Source of the DNA: Victivallis sp. Marseille-Q1083
GTDB taxonomy: Bacteria; Verrucomicrobiota; Lentisphaeria; Victivallales; Victivallaceae
Assembly: GCF_903645315.1 (NCBI RefSeq)
Contig: NZ_CAHJXL010000002.1
Location: forward strand, 637,480-701,479
Direction of reading: 5' to 3'
Length of the DNA stretch: 64,000 nucleotides
Shown here piece after piece: positions 46,378 through 56,158 of this stretch. Both the position numbers and the translations under genes were made by a program. Within the stretch, counting starts at the first letter, position 1; every line of letters begins with the position of its first letter. The notes beneath the pieces were generated by a model. It was not told the origin of the DNA and made no database searches. It saw nothing but the letters and a program-made list of their open reading frames with translations.

Positions 46378-47403
46378 ATGAACAAACGTGAAGTCGTAAC
46401 CTTGGCCATGCGCCACCGGCCTGTGCCGTATGTGCCGTGGCAGATCAATTTGACGCTGGAAGCGCAGCGGCTGCTGGCCGGACATTTCCGGACCGATGAC
46501 GTCGACCGGGCGCTGGACAACCATCTGCTGCAACTGGGCGGATTTGACGATTATTTCCGGCCGGTCGGCGGCGATTGCGTCGAAGATTATTTCGGGGTGG
46601 TCTGGGACCGGAGCCAGGACAGGGATATCGGCATTGTCAGAAATCAGTTGCTGCCGGAGCCGACGCTGCGCGGCTATGAATTTCCCGATCCGCTGGACGG
46701 GCGTTTCTTCGCCGGTCTGGAAAGCCGGATTGCGGCGGACGGAGACCGCTTCCGGGGATTCAATTTGGGATTTTCACTGGTCGAACGGGCCTGGACGCTG
46801 CGGGGCGGCATGGAAGATCTGCTGATGGATCTTTATCTGCACCCGGAGTTCGTCAGGGATTTGCTGCGGGCGGTGGCCGACTACAACATCGCCCACATGC
46901 GTCAGGCGGTGAAATACGACATCGACTGCATTCATTTCGGTGACGATTGGGGACAGCAGCACGGGTTGATTATGGGATATCCCTTGTGGAAGGAGTTCTT
47001 CTATCCCGAGCTGAAGCGGATGTACGCGGTCGGCGTGGAGGCGGGCAAATTCGTCAGCATCCACTCCTGCGGCGATGTCGATGAACTTTTCGACGATCTG
47101 CTGGAAATCGGTCTGAACTCTTTCAATCCGTTCCAGCCGGAAGTGATGGAAGTGCACGGTTTATTGCAGCGCTACCACGGCCGGCTCTGCTTTTACGGCG
47201 GGGTTTCCACCCAGCGAACTTTACCGTATGGCAAAAAGGCGGATGTGGCGGCGGAAGTCGAGGCGCTGCTGCAGGCCGGCGCCGACGGCGGGCTGATCGT
47301 TTCACCCGCCCATGCGGTGGAAAGCGACGTACCGCTGGCGAATTTGTTGACGCTGATCGAGGTGCTGCAGGCGCAGCCGGGGTACGGCGGCGGGACGAAG
47401 TAG
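46378..47403 (+). CDS. Uroporphyrinogen decarboxylase (URO-D) family protein
   Basis: 341 residues. It has the URO-D barrel pattern: early MRHRPVPYVPWQ, central HFGDDWGQQHGLIMGYPLWK, then VSIHSCGDVDELFDDLLEIG and FYGGVSTQRTLPYG. The His/Cys pair in HSCGD is the zinc-site type of corrinoid/cobalamin methyltransferases (MtaA/CmuA-like), not of haem-pathway HemE. In gut and aquatic PVC bacteria such genes often sit in sugar clusters, perhaps acting on methylated substrates or demethylation products; the reaction is not known here. It is 53 nt upstream of the glycosidase-like gene and likely co-transcribed with it. Confidence 0.85.
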   Translation: MNKREVVTLAMRHRPVPYVPWQINLTLEAQRLLAGHFRTDDVDRALDNHLLQLGGFDDYFRPVGGDCVEDYFGVVWDRSQDRDIGIVRNQLLPEPTLRGYEFPDPLDGRFFAGLESRIAADGDRFRGFNLGFSLVERAWTLRGGMEDLLMDLYLHPEFVRDLLRAVADYNIAHMRQAVKYDIDCIHFGDDWGQQHGLIMGYPLWKEFFYPELKRMYAVGVEAGKFVSIHSCGDVDELFDDLLEIGLNSFNPFQPEVMEVHGLLQRYHGRLCFYGGVSTQRTLPYGKKADVAAEVEALLQAGADGGLIVSPAHAVESDVPLANLLTLIEVLQAQPGYGGGTK

Positions 47404-47456
47404 CGTTTCAGACTCATTAAAAATATACAGCTAACCAAGCAAGGAACAATCGGGTT

Positions 47457-49499
47457 ATGAAGTTGAGCAGGTTTTTGATGGCCGGACTGGTGGTGGTTTG
47501 CAGTTGGACGGCCCGGGCGGCGGAAGCGGTGTTGGAATTGAACCGCAACACCAAGGTGCATTGTGCCGACGGCGTCGTCGAATTGACGCGGAACCGGCAG
47601 AGCATCAAGTTTCAACCCAACATCAAGCATAACAACGAATGGGTGCCGCTCGGCATGCCGCGCAGCGAGCCGCAATTCCAGAATCCCGGCAGCTACAACG
47701 AGTTGATCCTCGAATACGATGTGCCGGCCAACCGGACTTTCCGGCTCAGCGTGAAGACCTTTCCGAATTTCAGCGGCGCGCTGATCGATGGCCGGTTGGT
47801 CAACGACAGCGAATCGAATGTTGTCGAATATTATTTCTGGAGCTGGCACCTGGATACCACCAGCTATGTGGTGCCGGAAGGGGATTTGCTGCGGCGTCAA
47901 CAGTTCGACCAGACGAAGGACAGCACGCTCGATCACGCGCCGTTCGTCTACCTGCCGTTCGACCGTTCGATCGGCGGCCTGGCGATGGTGCCGAACGGCG
48001 TCATCGGCTATCAGTACGAACCCGGCGGTAACAGTTTCCTCTACGAACGGGCGATTGAACACGACCAGGAACTGCCGCCCGGCGGTTACTATCAGAACGC
48101 TTTCGGCGCCGCTCTGGTCGCCGACACCGAAGAGGCGGCGGCTTTTTACCGGCAGGTTTCGCCCTATGCGTCGTTCGGAGCCGCCTCGTCGTCGGTGGCC
48201 GACTACGGTAAGCCGGCGCCGGAATGGCTGGCCGATTGCCGGACCTTGGCCGGTTACTACCGGCCGTGGAGCGTCGAGGACGGCAAATTCTGGAGCGATG
48301 AGGTATTGGATACCCGGCTGAAGGATTTTTCGGTGATCATCGGTTCCCAGCCGAATGCGGAGATTCTGGAGCGGGTCCACCAGCGCGGCAAGAAACTGCT
48401 GTTCTACGTCATCTACACCTGTTTCCTGGACACGAAGGAACAGGTGGCCACCGGCGGGCGGGTTTACGAAGAGTGGACCGAATCGTATCTCAACGAGGAA
48501 CGCGACCTGGCCGATCATCCGGACTGGGTGTGTATCGATGAAAAAGGCGAACGTTTCCATGACCTGTGGGGAACGATGCACAACCATATGGGGTTGTTCT
48601 ACACCTGTCTGCACCAGGACGGCGTGCAGGAGGCCGCTTTGCGCCAGGTGGCCAAACTGATGGAACTGGGGTATGACGGCATTTTCATCGATCTGGCCGG
48701 CCCGACCGTCGAGTGCTACGGCGACAAATTCGGCATCCATAAGCACGCCGAGCCGCAGAAAACCAATACCGACAAATATTACGAATTGCTGGATAAAATT
48801 TACGCGCTGGTGAAATCCTATGGCGATGATCGGGCGGTCATCCTCAACGGACCGATCGCCTCGAACTGGCCGCGCGGCGATGCGCTGATGTGGGAAGCGG
48901 CGGTGTTTGCCGGCGGCGACGGCAAGTTGAACCAGACGCCGTCGGAGCTGGTGTTGCTTGGCAAGCGTTATTCGGAAGCGCGCAAACACGGCAAAATGTT
49001 GCTGCCGCTGGTCAGTCTGCCGGAGAAAAACGTGCTTGACAATGCGATGTTCTCCTATGCGTATGCGATGGTTTTCGATTTGTGCTGGACCGATTATACC
49101 GCGCTGTGGGATCTGGACCGGGAAGGGGCGGAAGTGCTGTATGCGTTGCAGGCCGGTGAACCGGAGGGTGACGGCAGCGAAGTGCATCCCGGCGTCTGGC
49201 GGCGCGATTTCAGCAACGGCACGTTCTTCTGGAGCGTGGCGCGCCAGCCGGTGACGCTGGAACTGCCGGTGCAGGAATTGACGCCGGAAGTGGTCGGCAA
49301 CGGTCATCTGGCGTCGATGGCGGACGGTGGTTTGAAGATCACCATCCCGGCGATGAGCGGTTGTTTCGTTCAGAAGAAAACGCTGGAAAGCGTGCCGGAA
49401 CCGGCGGGCGAAGCGGGGGGGCCGCCCGCCGGCCTGCCGCCGCCCGCTGCCGCGCCGGTGGCGGAGGATGCGGCGGCAGAGGTTATCATGATCGACTGA
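47457..49499 (+). CDS. Secreted TIM-barrel glycoside-hydrolase-like protein
   Basis: 680 residues. Signal peptide MKLSRFLMAGLVVVCSWTARA; N-terminal beta-sandwich (about 22-260); barrel with LMELGYDGIFIDLAGPTVE (Asp412 in FID) and YGDKFGIHKH; C-terminal small beta domain; then a Pro/Ala-rich tail (PAGLPPPAAAPVAEDAAAE) absent from its paralogue. About 70% identical by eye to the protein at 49636 over its length. It is probably a polysaccharide-degrading enzyme of an uncharacterised family. It is followed by a strong hairpin terminator. Confidence 0.75.
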   Translation: MKLSRFLMAGLVVVCSWTARAAEAVLELNRNTKVHCADGVVELTRNRQSIKFQPNIKHNNEWVPLGMPRSEPQFQNPGSYNELILEYDVPANRTFRLSVKTFPNFSGALIDGRLVNDSESNVVEYYFWSWHLDTTSYVVPEGDLLRRQQFDQTKDSTLDHAPFVYLPFDRSIGGLAMVPNGVIGYQYEPGGNSFLYERAIEHDQELPPGGYYQNAFGAALVADTEEAAAFYRQVSPYASFGAASSSVADYGKPAPEWLADCRTLAGYYRPWSVEDGKFWSDEVLDTRLKDFSVIIGSQPNAEILERVHQRGKKLLFYVIYTCFLDTKEQVATGGRVYEEWTESYLNEERDLADHPDWVCIDEKGERFHDLWGTMHNHMGLFYTCLHQDGVQEAALRQVAKLMELGYDGIFIDLAGPTVECYGDKFGIHKHAEPQKTNTDKYYELLDKIYALVKSYGDDRAVILNGPIASNWPRGDALMWEAAVFAGGDGKLNQTPSELVLLGKRYSEARKHGKMLLPLVSLPEKNVLDNAMFSYAYAMVFDLCWTDYTALWDLDREGAEVLYALQAGEPEGDGSEVHPGVWRRDFSNGTFFWSVARQPVTLELPVQELTPEVVGNGHLASMADGGLKITIPAMSGCFVQKKTLESVPEPAGEAGGPPAGLPPPAAAPVAEDAAAEVIMID

Positions 49500-49502
49500 C
49501 GC

Positions 49503-49557
49503 CTTGCCGGCGGACTGATTCGGGTCCGTCGGCAAGTGCTGATTTCCCATTTTTTTT
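49503..49557 (+). terminator. Intrinsic terminator after the glycosidase-like gene
   Basis: CTTGCCGGCGGAC pairs with GTCCGTCGGCAAG (one G-T pair), loop of 8 nt, then a T8 run at 49550-49557. Confidence 0.75.
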
Positions 49558-49635
49558 ACTTCCCAAGGCTGTCTTTTGACCGCCTTCCTGTCGTTTGCTT
49601 TCTTTGGACGGATAAAACAATATGGATGCATACAA

Positions 49636-51570
49636 ATGAGATGGTGTCAAACGATTTTACTGTTGATTGCCGCCTTGTACGGCAGCTCCGCCGCGGCTGC
49701 GGACGGTGAATTTCTGCAATTGAATGCCCGGGCGCGGATTCATTGTAACGGGGCCGGGGTTGCGCTGACGAACGGCGCCCGGACGATCGAATTCCAACCG
49801 AATATCGGCTATAACAACAATTGGATTTCCCTCGGTTCGCCGCGCCGGGAACCGCAGTTCCACAATCCCGGCAATTATAATGAATGGGTGTTGGAATACG
49901 ACGTGCCGGGCGGCCGTATTTTCCGGTTGGCGGTGAAGACTTTTCAGGAGCTGGACGGCATCGTCGTCGACGGCCGGCTGATCAACGGCAATGAATCGAA
50001 TATCGTCGAGTATTTCTTCTGGAGCTGGCATATGGACGCTACCGACTATGTGGTTCCGGATGGCGAGGCGATGCGCCGCCAGCCGTTCGACCGCACTGTT
50101 GACAACAAGCTGGACCATGTGCCGTTCGTTTTTCTGCCGTTCGATCGGTCCGCCGGCGGTTTGGCGGTCGCCGCCAACGGCATTGTCGGCTATCAGTATG
50201 AACCGGACGGCGACAGTTTTCTCTATGAACGGGCGATTGAGCACGACCAGGAACTGCCGCCGGGCGGCTGTTATCACAATGCCTTCGGCGCCGGTTTGGT
50301 CGCCGATGCCGGAGAGGCGGCGGCATTTTATCGGCAGGGGTCTTCCTATGTGTCGTTCGGAGTCGCCTCGTCGTCAGTGGTTGACTACGGCAGGCCGGGA
50401 CCGGAGTGGCTGACCGGCTGCCGGTCGCTGGCCGGTTATTACCGGCCGTGGAGCGTCGAAGATGGCAAATTCTGGAACGATGAGGTGCTGGATACCCGGC
50501 TGAAGGATTTTTCGGTGATCATCGGTTCGCAGCCGAATCCCGACATTCTGGCGCGGGTCCACCGGCGCGGCAAAAAATTGCTGTATTACGTCGGCAACAC
50601 CTGTTATCTGGACGCCGAAGCGCAGTTGGCCGGCGGCCGGGAGGTGTTCGACGAATGGCGGGAGTCGGTGCTCAGTGACGAGCGGCTGCTCGACAATCAT
50701 CCCGATTGGGTCTGCATCGACGAAAACGGTGAGCGGTTCCACGATTTGTGGGGGACGATGCACGGTCATATGGGGTTGTTTTACAACTGTCTGCACCAGG
50801 ATGGTGTGCAGGAGGCCGCGTTGCGCCAGGTGGCCGGATTGATGGAGCTGGGCTATGACGGTATTTTTGTCGACCTGGCCGGTCCGACCGTCGAGTGTTA
50901 CGGCGACAAATTCGGCATCCACAGTCACGCCGAACCGGAGAAGAGCAATACCGACAAATATTTCGAACTGCTGGATAAAATGTATGCGCTGGTGAAATCT
51001 TACGGCGACGACCGGGCGGTGATCCTCAATGGGCCGATCGCTTCGCATTGGCCGCGGGCGGATGCGCTGATGTGGGAATCGGCGGTCTGGGTGGGGGGCA
51101 CCAGCCGGGAGTTGAATCAGACGCCGGCTGAACTGGTATTGCTGGGAAAACGTTATGCGGAAGCGCGCAAACACGGCAAGCTGCTGCTGCCGCTGGTCTA
51201 TCTGCCTGAAAATGATCCGGACGTCTTCAATAAAGCGATGTTTTCCTACGCCTATGCGATGATATTCGATTTGTGCTGGACCGACTATACCGCGCTGTGG
51301 GACCGCGATGCCGCGAAAGCGGCCGGGCTTTACGGCCTGCAGCTTGGCGAACCGGAGAATGACGGCGCGGAAGCGCAGCCCGGCGTCTGGCGGCGCGATT
51401 TCAGCCGCGGGACGATTTTCTGGAATGTTTCGCGCCGGCCGGCTGAATTCAGTTGGCCGGCGGCGGAACGTAAACCGGACGTGATTGGAGCGGGCACGAT
51501 TGCCCCGGCGGGGGAGGGCGGTTGGCGGCTGATCGTTCCGTCGCTCGGCGGCTGCTTCCTGAAAAAGTGA
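49636..51570 (+). CDS. Secreted TIM-barrel glycoside-hydrolase-like protein (paralogue)
   Basis: 644 residues from ATG 49636; an in-frame upstream ATG at 49576 overlaps the terminator region and is rejected. Signal peptide MRWCQTILLLIAALYGSSAAAA. Same architecture as the protein at 47457, with ELGYDGIFVDLAGPTVE (Asp413), YGDKFGIHSH and a GVWRRDFSRGTIFWNVSRRP region; it ends without the Pro/Ala tail. The pair arose by tandem duplication. Because a terminator separates them, this gene probably has its own promoter. Confidence 0.75.
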   Translation: MRWCQTILLLIAALYGSSAAAADGEFLQLNARARIHCNGAGVALTNGARTIEFQPNIGYNNNWISLGSPRREPQFHNPGNYNEWVLEYDVPGGRIFRLAVKTFQELDGIVVDGRLINGNESNIVEYFFWSWHMDATDYVVPDGEAMRRQPFDRTVDNKLDHVPFVFLPFDRSAGGLAVAANGIVGYQYEPDGDSFLYERAIEHDQELPPGGCYHNAFGAGLVADAGEAAAFYRQGSSYVSFGVASSSVVDYGRPGPEWLTGCRSLAGYYRPWSVEDGKFWNDEVLDTRLKDFSVIIGSQPNPDILARVHRRGKKLLYYVGNTCYLDAEAQLAGGREVFDEWRESVLSDERLLDNHPDWVCIDENGERFHDLWGTMHGHMGLFYNCLHQDGVQEAALRQVAGLMELGYDGIFVDLAGPTVECYGDKFGIHSHAEPEKSNTDKYFELLDKMYALVKSYGDDRAVILNGPIASHWPRADALMWESAVWVGGTSRELNQTPAELVLLGKRYAEARKHGKLLLPLVYLPENDPDVFNKAMFSYAYAMIFDLCWTDYTALWDRDAAKAAGLYGLQLGEPENDGAEAQPGVWRRDFSRGTIFWNVSRRPAEFSWPAAERKPDVIGAGTIAPAGEGGWRLIVPSLGGCFLKK

Positions 51571-51752
51571 GTGCGGCCGCCGGAATGGAGCAATGCTCTT
51601 CGGACGGCGGACCGGCGTTGCCCGGTTATTTTTCGACATTCCATTGATTGGTCCGGTTGCCTTCCGGTATTTTTTCGTTATATTTCAACAAATGGGCCGG
51701 AAACGGCGAAAATTTTCCGACGACTTGAAGCAATGCAAGGGAGCACGGGGTT

Positions 51753-54074
51753 ATGAGGTACGGTTTTTCTCTGCGGCGGTTGGCGGCGGCGGGCGGAATA
51801 TTTTGGAGTGGAGGTCTGTCGGCTCTGGAGATTGCCGATCGCGGCCGCAGCGATTATGCGATCGTCGTCGCCGCCGATGCGATTCCGGCGGAAAAGACGG
51901 CGGCGGCCGAGTTGCAGCGTTATGTCAAAGCGTTGTCCGGCGTGGAGTTGCCGATCGTCGGCGAACCGCGGCAGGACGGCAAACATATTTTAATCGGCCG
52001 CTCGCCGGCCGCGCTGGAATTGCTCGGGGATACGCCGGAAACGGCCGCCTGGTTGAAAAGAGATGATGCGATCATCATCGAAACGGTGGACGGTAACCTG
52101 ATTTTGAGCGGCGCCCGGCCGCGCGGCACTTTGTATGCGGTTTATACGCTGCTGGAACGGTTCTGGCAGGTGCGTTTCTGGACTTCGACCGAAGAGTCGG
52201 TTCCGGCGGTGGAGCAACTCGGCCTGCCGGACCGGCTTTCAGTGCGTTATGCGCCGCAATTCCTCGGTCGGGAGGTGCATTACTGGGAACCGAACCATGC
52301 GCCGCAGTTCGCGGTGAAGCTGAAGAGTAACGGTCATTTTCAGGAAATTCCGGTGGAGTGGGGCGGTCATTTGACGCTGCTCGGGTTCGTTCATACGATG
52401 GGGAACCTGCTGCCGGCTTCGCAATATTTCGAGGATCATCCCGACTGGTATGCGCTCGACGAATCCGGCGCCCGCAATGGCGAACAGCCCTGCTGGAGCA
52501 ATCCGGCCATGCTGGACGCGTTGAAAACGGCGGTGCTGAAAGAGCTGCGCGAACATCCCGATACGAAGATCATCTCGGTCAGTCAGAACGACGGCTGGTT
52601 GCGCTGCCATTGCGACGCCTGCGCGCAGATCGAAGCGGAAGAAGGTTCGCCGGCCGGTCCGATCATCCGGGCGGTCAATGCGGTTGCTGCCGCCATTGAG
52701 CCGGAATTTCCGGAGGTGCTGGTCGAAACGCTGGCTTACGTTTACTCCCAGACGCCGCCGGCCAAAGTCAAGCCGCGCCGGAACGTGCTGATCCGTCTCT
52801 GCTGCTATCAGAATGATTTTTGCCGGCCTTACGATTCGGCCGCCAACGAGACGTTCCGGCAGGATTTCCTGAAGTGGAAGGCGATTTCATCGCAGTTGGC
52901 GATCTGGAACTACGTGACCAACTTTTCCAACTATCTGATTCCGCACCCGAACACGCGTCATCTGGGCGACGATTTGCGCTTTTTCGCCGACAACAAGGTG
53001 GCGACTGTTTTCGAACAGGGCGATATCGGCTCGGGAATTTGCGGTGACTTCGTGCAGATGCGGGCCTGGGTGGTCGCCCAACTGCTGTGGGACCCGTACC
53101 AGGACCAGCGGCAGTTGATGCAAGAGTTTCTGAACGGTTACTATTCGCCGGCCGCCGGCGAAAAATTGCTCGCGGTCATCGACTTGATGACGGAAGAGTT
53201 CGCCGGGCGGAACAAGCCGCTCGGCTGCTATCGCGGCGATGTCAACGACTGGCTGTCGTTTGAGACGCTGCAGACGGCGTTGCGGCTGTTCGACGAGGCG
53301 GCCGCGGCCTTGGCCGACCGGCCGGCGGAGCAGCGGGAGGTGCTGGCGAAACGGCTGCGCCGGGCCCGGCTGCCGTATGACCTGGCGCTGGTCTGCCACC
53401 CGTTGTCGTCGGCCTGGAACGGCAGCTTGAGCGAAACGGAGTACGCCGCGCGCCTGGCGCTCTGGGAGGATATCAAAGCGACCTACCAGGCTTACCAGGT
53501 GACCAATCTCGGTGAGATTCCCCGGATCGACGAATTGTACCGGCAGGTGCCGGCGCTGTTGGCCGGGCCGAAACGGTTGAAGCGTTCCGGCGAGGTGCCG
53601 GAGTTTTGTAAAGGTTTGCCGGAGCGGGAATGGTTTGAATTTTCCGCCGACAATTTCGCGCTGGCGAAAGAGGGACTCTGGACTTTTCCGGCCGCGGATG
53701 AACGTTCGCCGTACGGCAAGACGGTCCGGATGCCGAACAACCATATCCAGTGGGCGGTCAACCTGCCGCTGCCGGAGTTGCTGGCCGCCGGCCTGACGGC
53801 GGCGGAAAATCGTTGGCGGGTCTGGATCAGCGTGCGGGCCGAGGGGAGCAACCCGGAAGGAGTGGCGATTCTGGCCGGCGTTTACGATGCCGCCAACCGT
53901 AAGGATCAGCCGCAGACGCGCAAGCTGGGCGAATTGGACGGTTATCACTGGATCGATCTTGGCGAAATCAGCCTTGGTCCGAGCATGTCGGTCTATGCGG
54001 CTCCGGTCATCAGTGAAGGTGTCGACAATATCTACATCGACCGGATCATTCTGGCGCGTCAGCCGAAGCAATAG
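51753..54074 (+). CDS. DUF4838 protein with GH67/GH20-type N-terminal domain
   Basis: 773 residues, AAGGGAG about 9 nt before the ATG. Signal-like N-terminus (SLRRLAAAGGIFWSGGLSA). An alpha-glucuronidase/hexosaminidase N-domain-like fold (about 30-150; AEKTAAAELQRYVKALSG, GTLYAVYTLLERF) precedes the DUF4838 barrel (about 170-480), which has VSQNDGWLRCHCDACAQI, LIRLCCYQNDFCRPY and IWNYVTNFSNYLIPHPN. Helices and a C-terminal beta-sandwich (about 620-770) follow. DUF4838 proteins are found in polysaccharide-degradation loci; activity is unassigned. Last gene of the GC-rich glycosidase region. Confidence 0.85.
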   Translation: MRYGFSLRRLAAAGGIFWSGGLSALEIADRGRSDYAIVVAADAIPAEKTAAAELQRYVKALSGVELPIVGEPRQDGKHILIGRSPAALELLGDTPETAAWLKRDDAIIIETVDGNLILSGARPRGTLYAVYTLLERFWQVRFWTSTEESVPAVEQLGLPDRLSVRYAPQFLGREVHYWEPNHAPQFAVKLKSNGHFQEIPVEWGGHLTLLGFVHTMGNLLPASQYFEDHPDWYALDESGARNGEQPCWSNPAMLDALKTAVLKELREHPDTKIISVSQNDGWLRCHCDACAQIEAEEGSPAGPIIRAVNAVAAAIEPEFPEVLVETLAYVYSQTPPAKVKPRRNVLIRLCCYQNDFCRPYDSAANETFRQDFLKWKAISSQLAIWNYVTNFSNYLIPHPNTRHLGDDLRFFADNKVATVFEQGDIGSGICGDFVQMRAWVVAQLLWDPYQDQRQLMQEFLNGYYSPAAGEKLLAVIDLMTEEFAGRNKPLGCYRGDVNDWLSFETLQTALRLFDEAAAALADRPAEQREVLAKRLRRARLPYDLALVCHPLSSAWNGSLSETEYAARLALWEDIKATYQAYQVTNLGEIPRIDELYRQVPALLAGPKRLKRSGEVPEFCKGLPEREWFEFSADNFALAKEGLWTFPAADERSPYGKTVRMPNNHIQWAVNLPLPELLAAGLTAAENRWRVWISVRAEGSNPEGVAILAGVYDAANRKDQPQTRKLGELDGYHWIDLGEISLGPSMSVYAAPVISEGVDNIYIDRIILARQPKQ

Positions 54075-54811
54075 TAAGTCTTTCCCGAAATCGGTGAAGG
54101 GTTAGATTCTGCAAATGGAGGGCTTTTCGCAGGATTCATTTTGTTTGCAATGGCAATTGATTTAATAGAGAGAACAAAATCTAGGTACTTCAATTTTCAG
54201 AGATTCCCAGTTTGCCGTAGAAAAGAGGTTCATTTGAGAACAGGGAATGCCAATGATCTCAAAATTAACGGTGAATCGCTTTGTCTTTGTCCAAGTCAAC
54301 TGACTCGCCGACGATTTCCACGATTACTTCCACATTCGATAATTTCGGCTGTGGACCACGGCTTCTCAAGTTTTTTTTCGATCTTTTTCAACATGTCCGT
54401 CTTCCAAATATACTTCGGTGATACACTCTTTAGTGAGTATGTTTGGAATTCTTTTAAATTTGTTTGTAGTTAACCAAATTTAAATCAAAACACGCTCTCG
54501 CTCAATTGTCATTCAAAAAAACTTATACGCGGCGTTATTTTTATGAGAAAATGTGTATTTTTTTTTAGTGATTTGTTTTACTTCTGATTTGACTAAAAAT
54601 AATTACGTGCTCTATTTTAGTAAATAAAATAAATTGTTTTATTTTTTTTTACTGTATTTATATATTTTGCTTTATTATATAAGTGAAAATATTATTAGTT
54701 TTTTTCTTAAAAAATAGCAGAAAAAATCTTGAACAAGGTAGCCCTTTATTGTGTTAAGGTCTTGAAGGAATAGGATTTGTAGAGTATATTCTCTCATGGG
54801 AAGGATATAGA
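54075..54811. other. AT-rich intergenic region at the island boundary
   Basis: GC content falls sharply from about 54,130 onward. An open frame at 54141-54473 has no ribosome site and no recognisable protein and is discounted. No repeats or RNA genes were recognised. The boundary may mark a foreign island. Confidence 0.4.
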
Positions 54812-54964
54812 GTGAATAAGGTTATTTTAAAGCTGATATTAGCGAAAAGTAAAGGAAAAAAAGATTCAAAGATTATATTCATCGTAGATACTCATTATTT
54901 TCTTGTTCCTATATATGTAGCAAGTGTATTGGCATACGAGTTCACGTCTATGAAAAAACGTTAG
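54812..54964 (+). CDS. Small ORF, 50 residues, in the AT-rich island
   Basis: Starts at GTG 54812 with GGGAAGG 7 nt upstream. A basic N-terminus (VNKVILKLILAKSKGKK) is followed by one hydrophobic segment (FLVPIYVASVLAYEF) and ends SMKKR. It could encode a small membrane peptide or be chance; no family is recognised. Confidence 0.25.
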   Translation: MNKVILKLILAKSKGKKDSKIIFIVDTHYFLVPIYVASVLAYEFTSMKKR

Positions 54965-54991
54965 GAAGGAAAATTTTGAAATACTTGGCTG

Positions 54992-55150
54992 ATGGCAAGG
55001 TTTATGCACCAAAATAAGGTTAGAGTAAAAAACTTACAGAAAAGAACAGGATCGTTGGATTTTGTACAGCTAAAAAGAAGGAGGAAAGTAAAACGGATTA
55101 ATATGCGTGACCCCAGAATTTTAGAAAATCGCGATCCATTGGGAATATAA
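54992..55150 (+). CDS. Small basic ORF upstream of the radical SAM gene, candidate peptide precursor
   Basis: 52 residues from ATG 54992 with a strongly basic middle (LKRRRKVKR) and the C-terminus MRDPRILENRDPLGI, where RDP.-L occurs twice. It ends 91 nt before the radical SAM gene, the usual place for the substrate of a peptide-modifying radical SAM enzyme. AAGGAGG inside the ORF (about 55076-55083) lies 18 nt before an internal ATG (MRDPRIL...), too far for a normal start. The assignment is speculative: there is no Cys/Gly pattern of known precursor families and no homologue to compare. Confidence 0.3.
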   Translation: MARFMHQNKVRVKNLQKRTGSLDFVQLKRRRKVKRINMRDPRILENRDPLGI

Positions 55151-55241
55151 GCAAAGCTGGTAATTATTTAGGGTTTGTATTACTGGCATGTTTGATTATT
55201 ATTTTGAGGCCAGTTCTAAAAATGATAATATCGGAGGGGAT

Positions 55242-56158
55242 ATGACTAAAAAAACTGTAAAAAAACAAAATGCTCATGAAGAAATAAGTAATATTCCAAT
55301 TCGTAAAAATGGAGCACCTCCTCCCTATCATGTATTTGAAGTATTTAATGATTTTTTTTGTTTTGATACTTCAACTAAAGCTCTTTACAAAATCGATGAA
55401 GTGAGTTATATACTTCTTGCCAAGTGTCTTGAAGGTGTTTCTATTCAGAAAGCGAGCACGTGGGTACTTACAGAGGGACGTTTTGATGCTACTGACGTGG
55501 ATAGTGCTGCTCGTGAAATAATGCTTCTTGCACATAATGGATTATTTGATGTGCCGAATTATAAGTTTACTGACGAGGAACTTGAAATTTCATTTGCAAA
55601 ATATTATGAGAACTTTTCTATTTCAAGTATAATCCTTGCAATGTCTGAGTCATGTAATCTTGCTTGTAGATATTGCTATTGTGGGGATCGATTGCATACC
55701 AGAAATATATCGCGCGCAAACATTAGGGAGTCAATTCACTGGATGTTGGAAAATTCGGGAGATAATCAGGAATTAGAGCTGGTATTTTTTGGGGGAGAAC
55801 CATTGATGAACAGATCTGGCATTGAATATGCTATAGACTATAGTACTGAAATAGGCAAATGTTATAGTAAGAGTTTTAAATACCGAATGACATCAAACGT
55901 TACTTTGATTGACGACAAAATTGCTGATTTTCTCGTAAAAAATAAAGTACAAGTTTTAGTGAGTCTTGATGGCCCGCAAGAAATTCATGATATGCAATGT
56001 CCGACAGTTGCTGGAGGTGGATCTTTTGAAATGGCTTCTGCTGGAGCAAAAAGGTTATTGCAACGTCAAAAAAATGTTGCAGTGCGGAGTACTGTAACTT
56101 CTCCTGTAACTAATATTGAAATGTTACTTAAATTTTATGAAGAGTTTGGTTTTTCTAG
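55242..56158 (+). pseudogene. Radical SAM peptide maturase, 3' end removed by IS1380
   Basis: The start ATG 55242 follows GGAGG; an in-frame ATG at 55188 adds 18 residues without a ribosome site. Residues 24-105 resemble the PqqD-like recognition domain of SCIFF-type maturases (YHVFEVFNDFFCFDTSTKAL, YKIDEVSYILLA). The radical SAM cluster motif is CNLACRYC (Cys138, 142, 145), followed by LVFFGGEPLMNR and VLVSLDGPQEIHD. The native frame stops at about residue 305, where IS1380 begins after CTAG. The C-terminal SPASM-type domain with further Cys clusters is missing and not found elsewhere in the window. Low GC content unlike the flanks suggests transfer. Confidence 0.8.

Noticed and set aside
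47193-49631. 812-codon open frame antisense to the glycosidase-like gene
   Set aside because: It lacks recognisable domains and has His/Arg/Gln-rich composition; it mirrors a GC-rich gene with a signal peptide, conserved barrel motifs and a terminator on the other strand.
54141-54473. 110-codon open frame in the AT-rich gap
   Set aside because: No ribosome binding site, no recognisable domain, composition like non-coding DNA.
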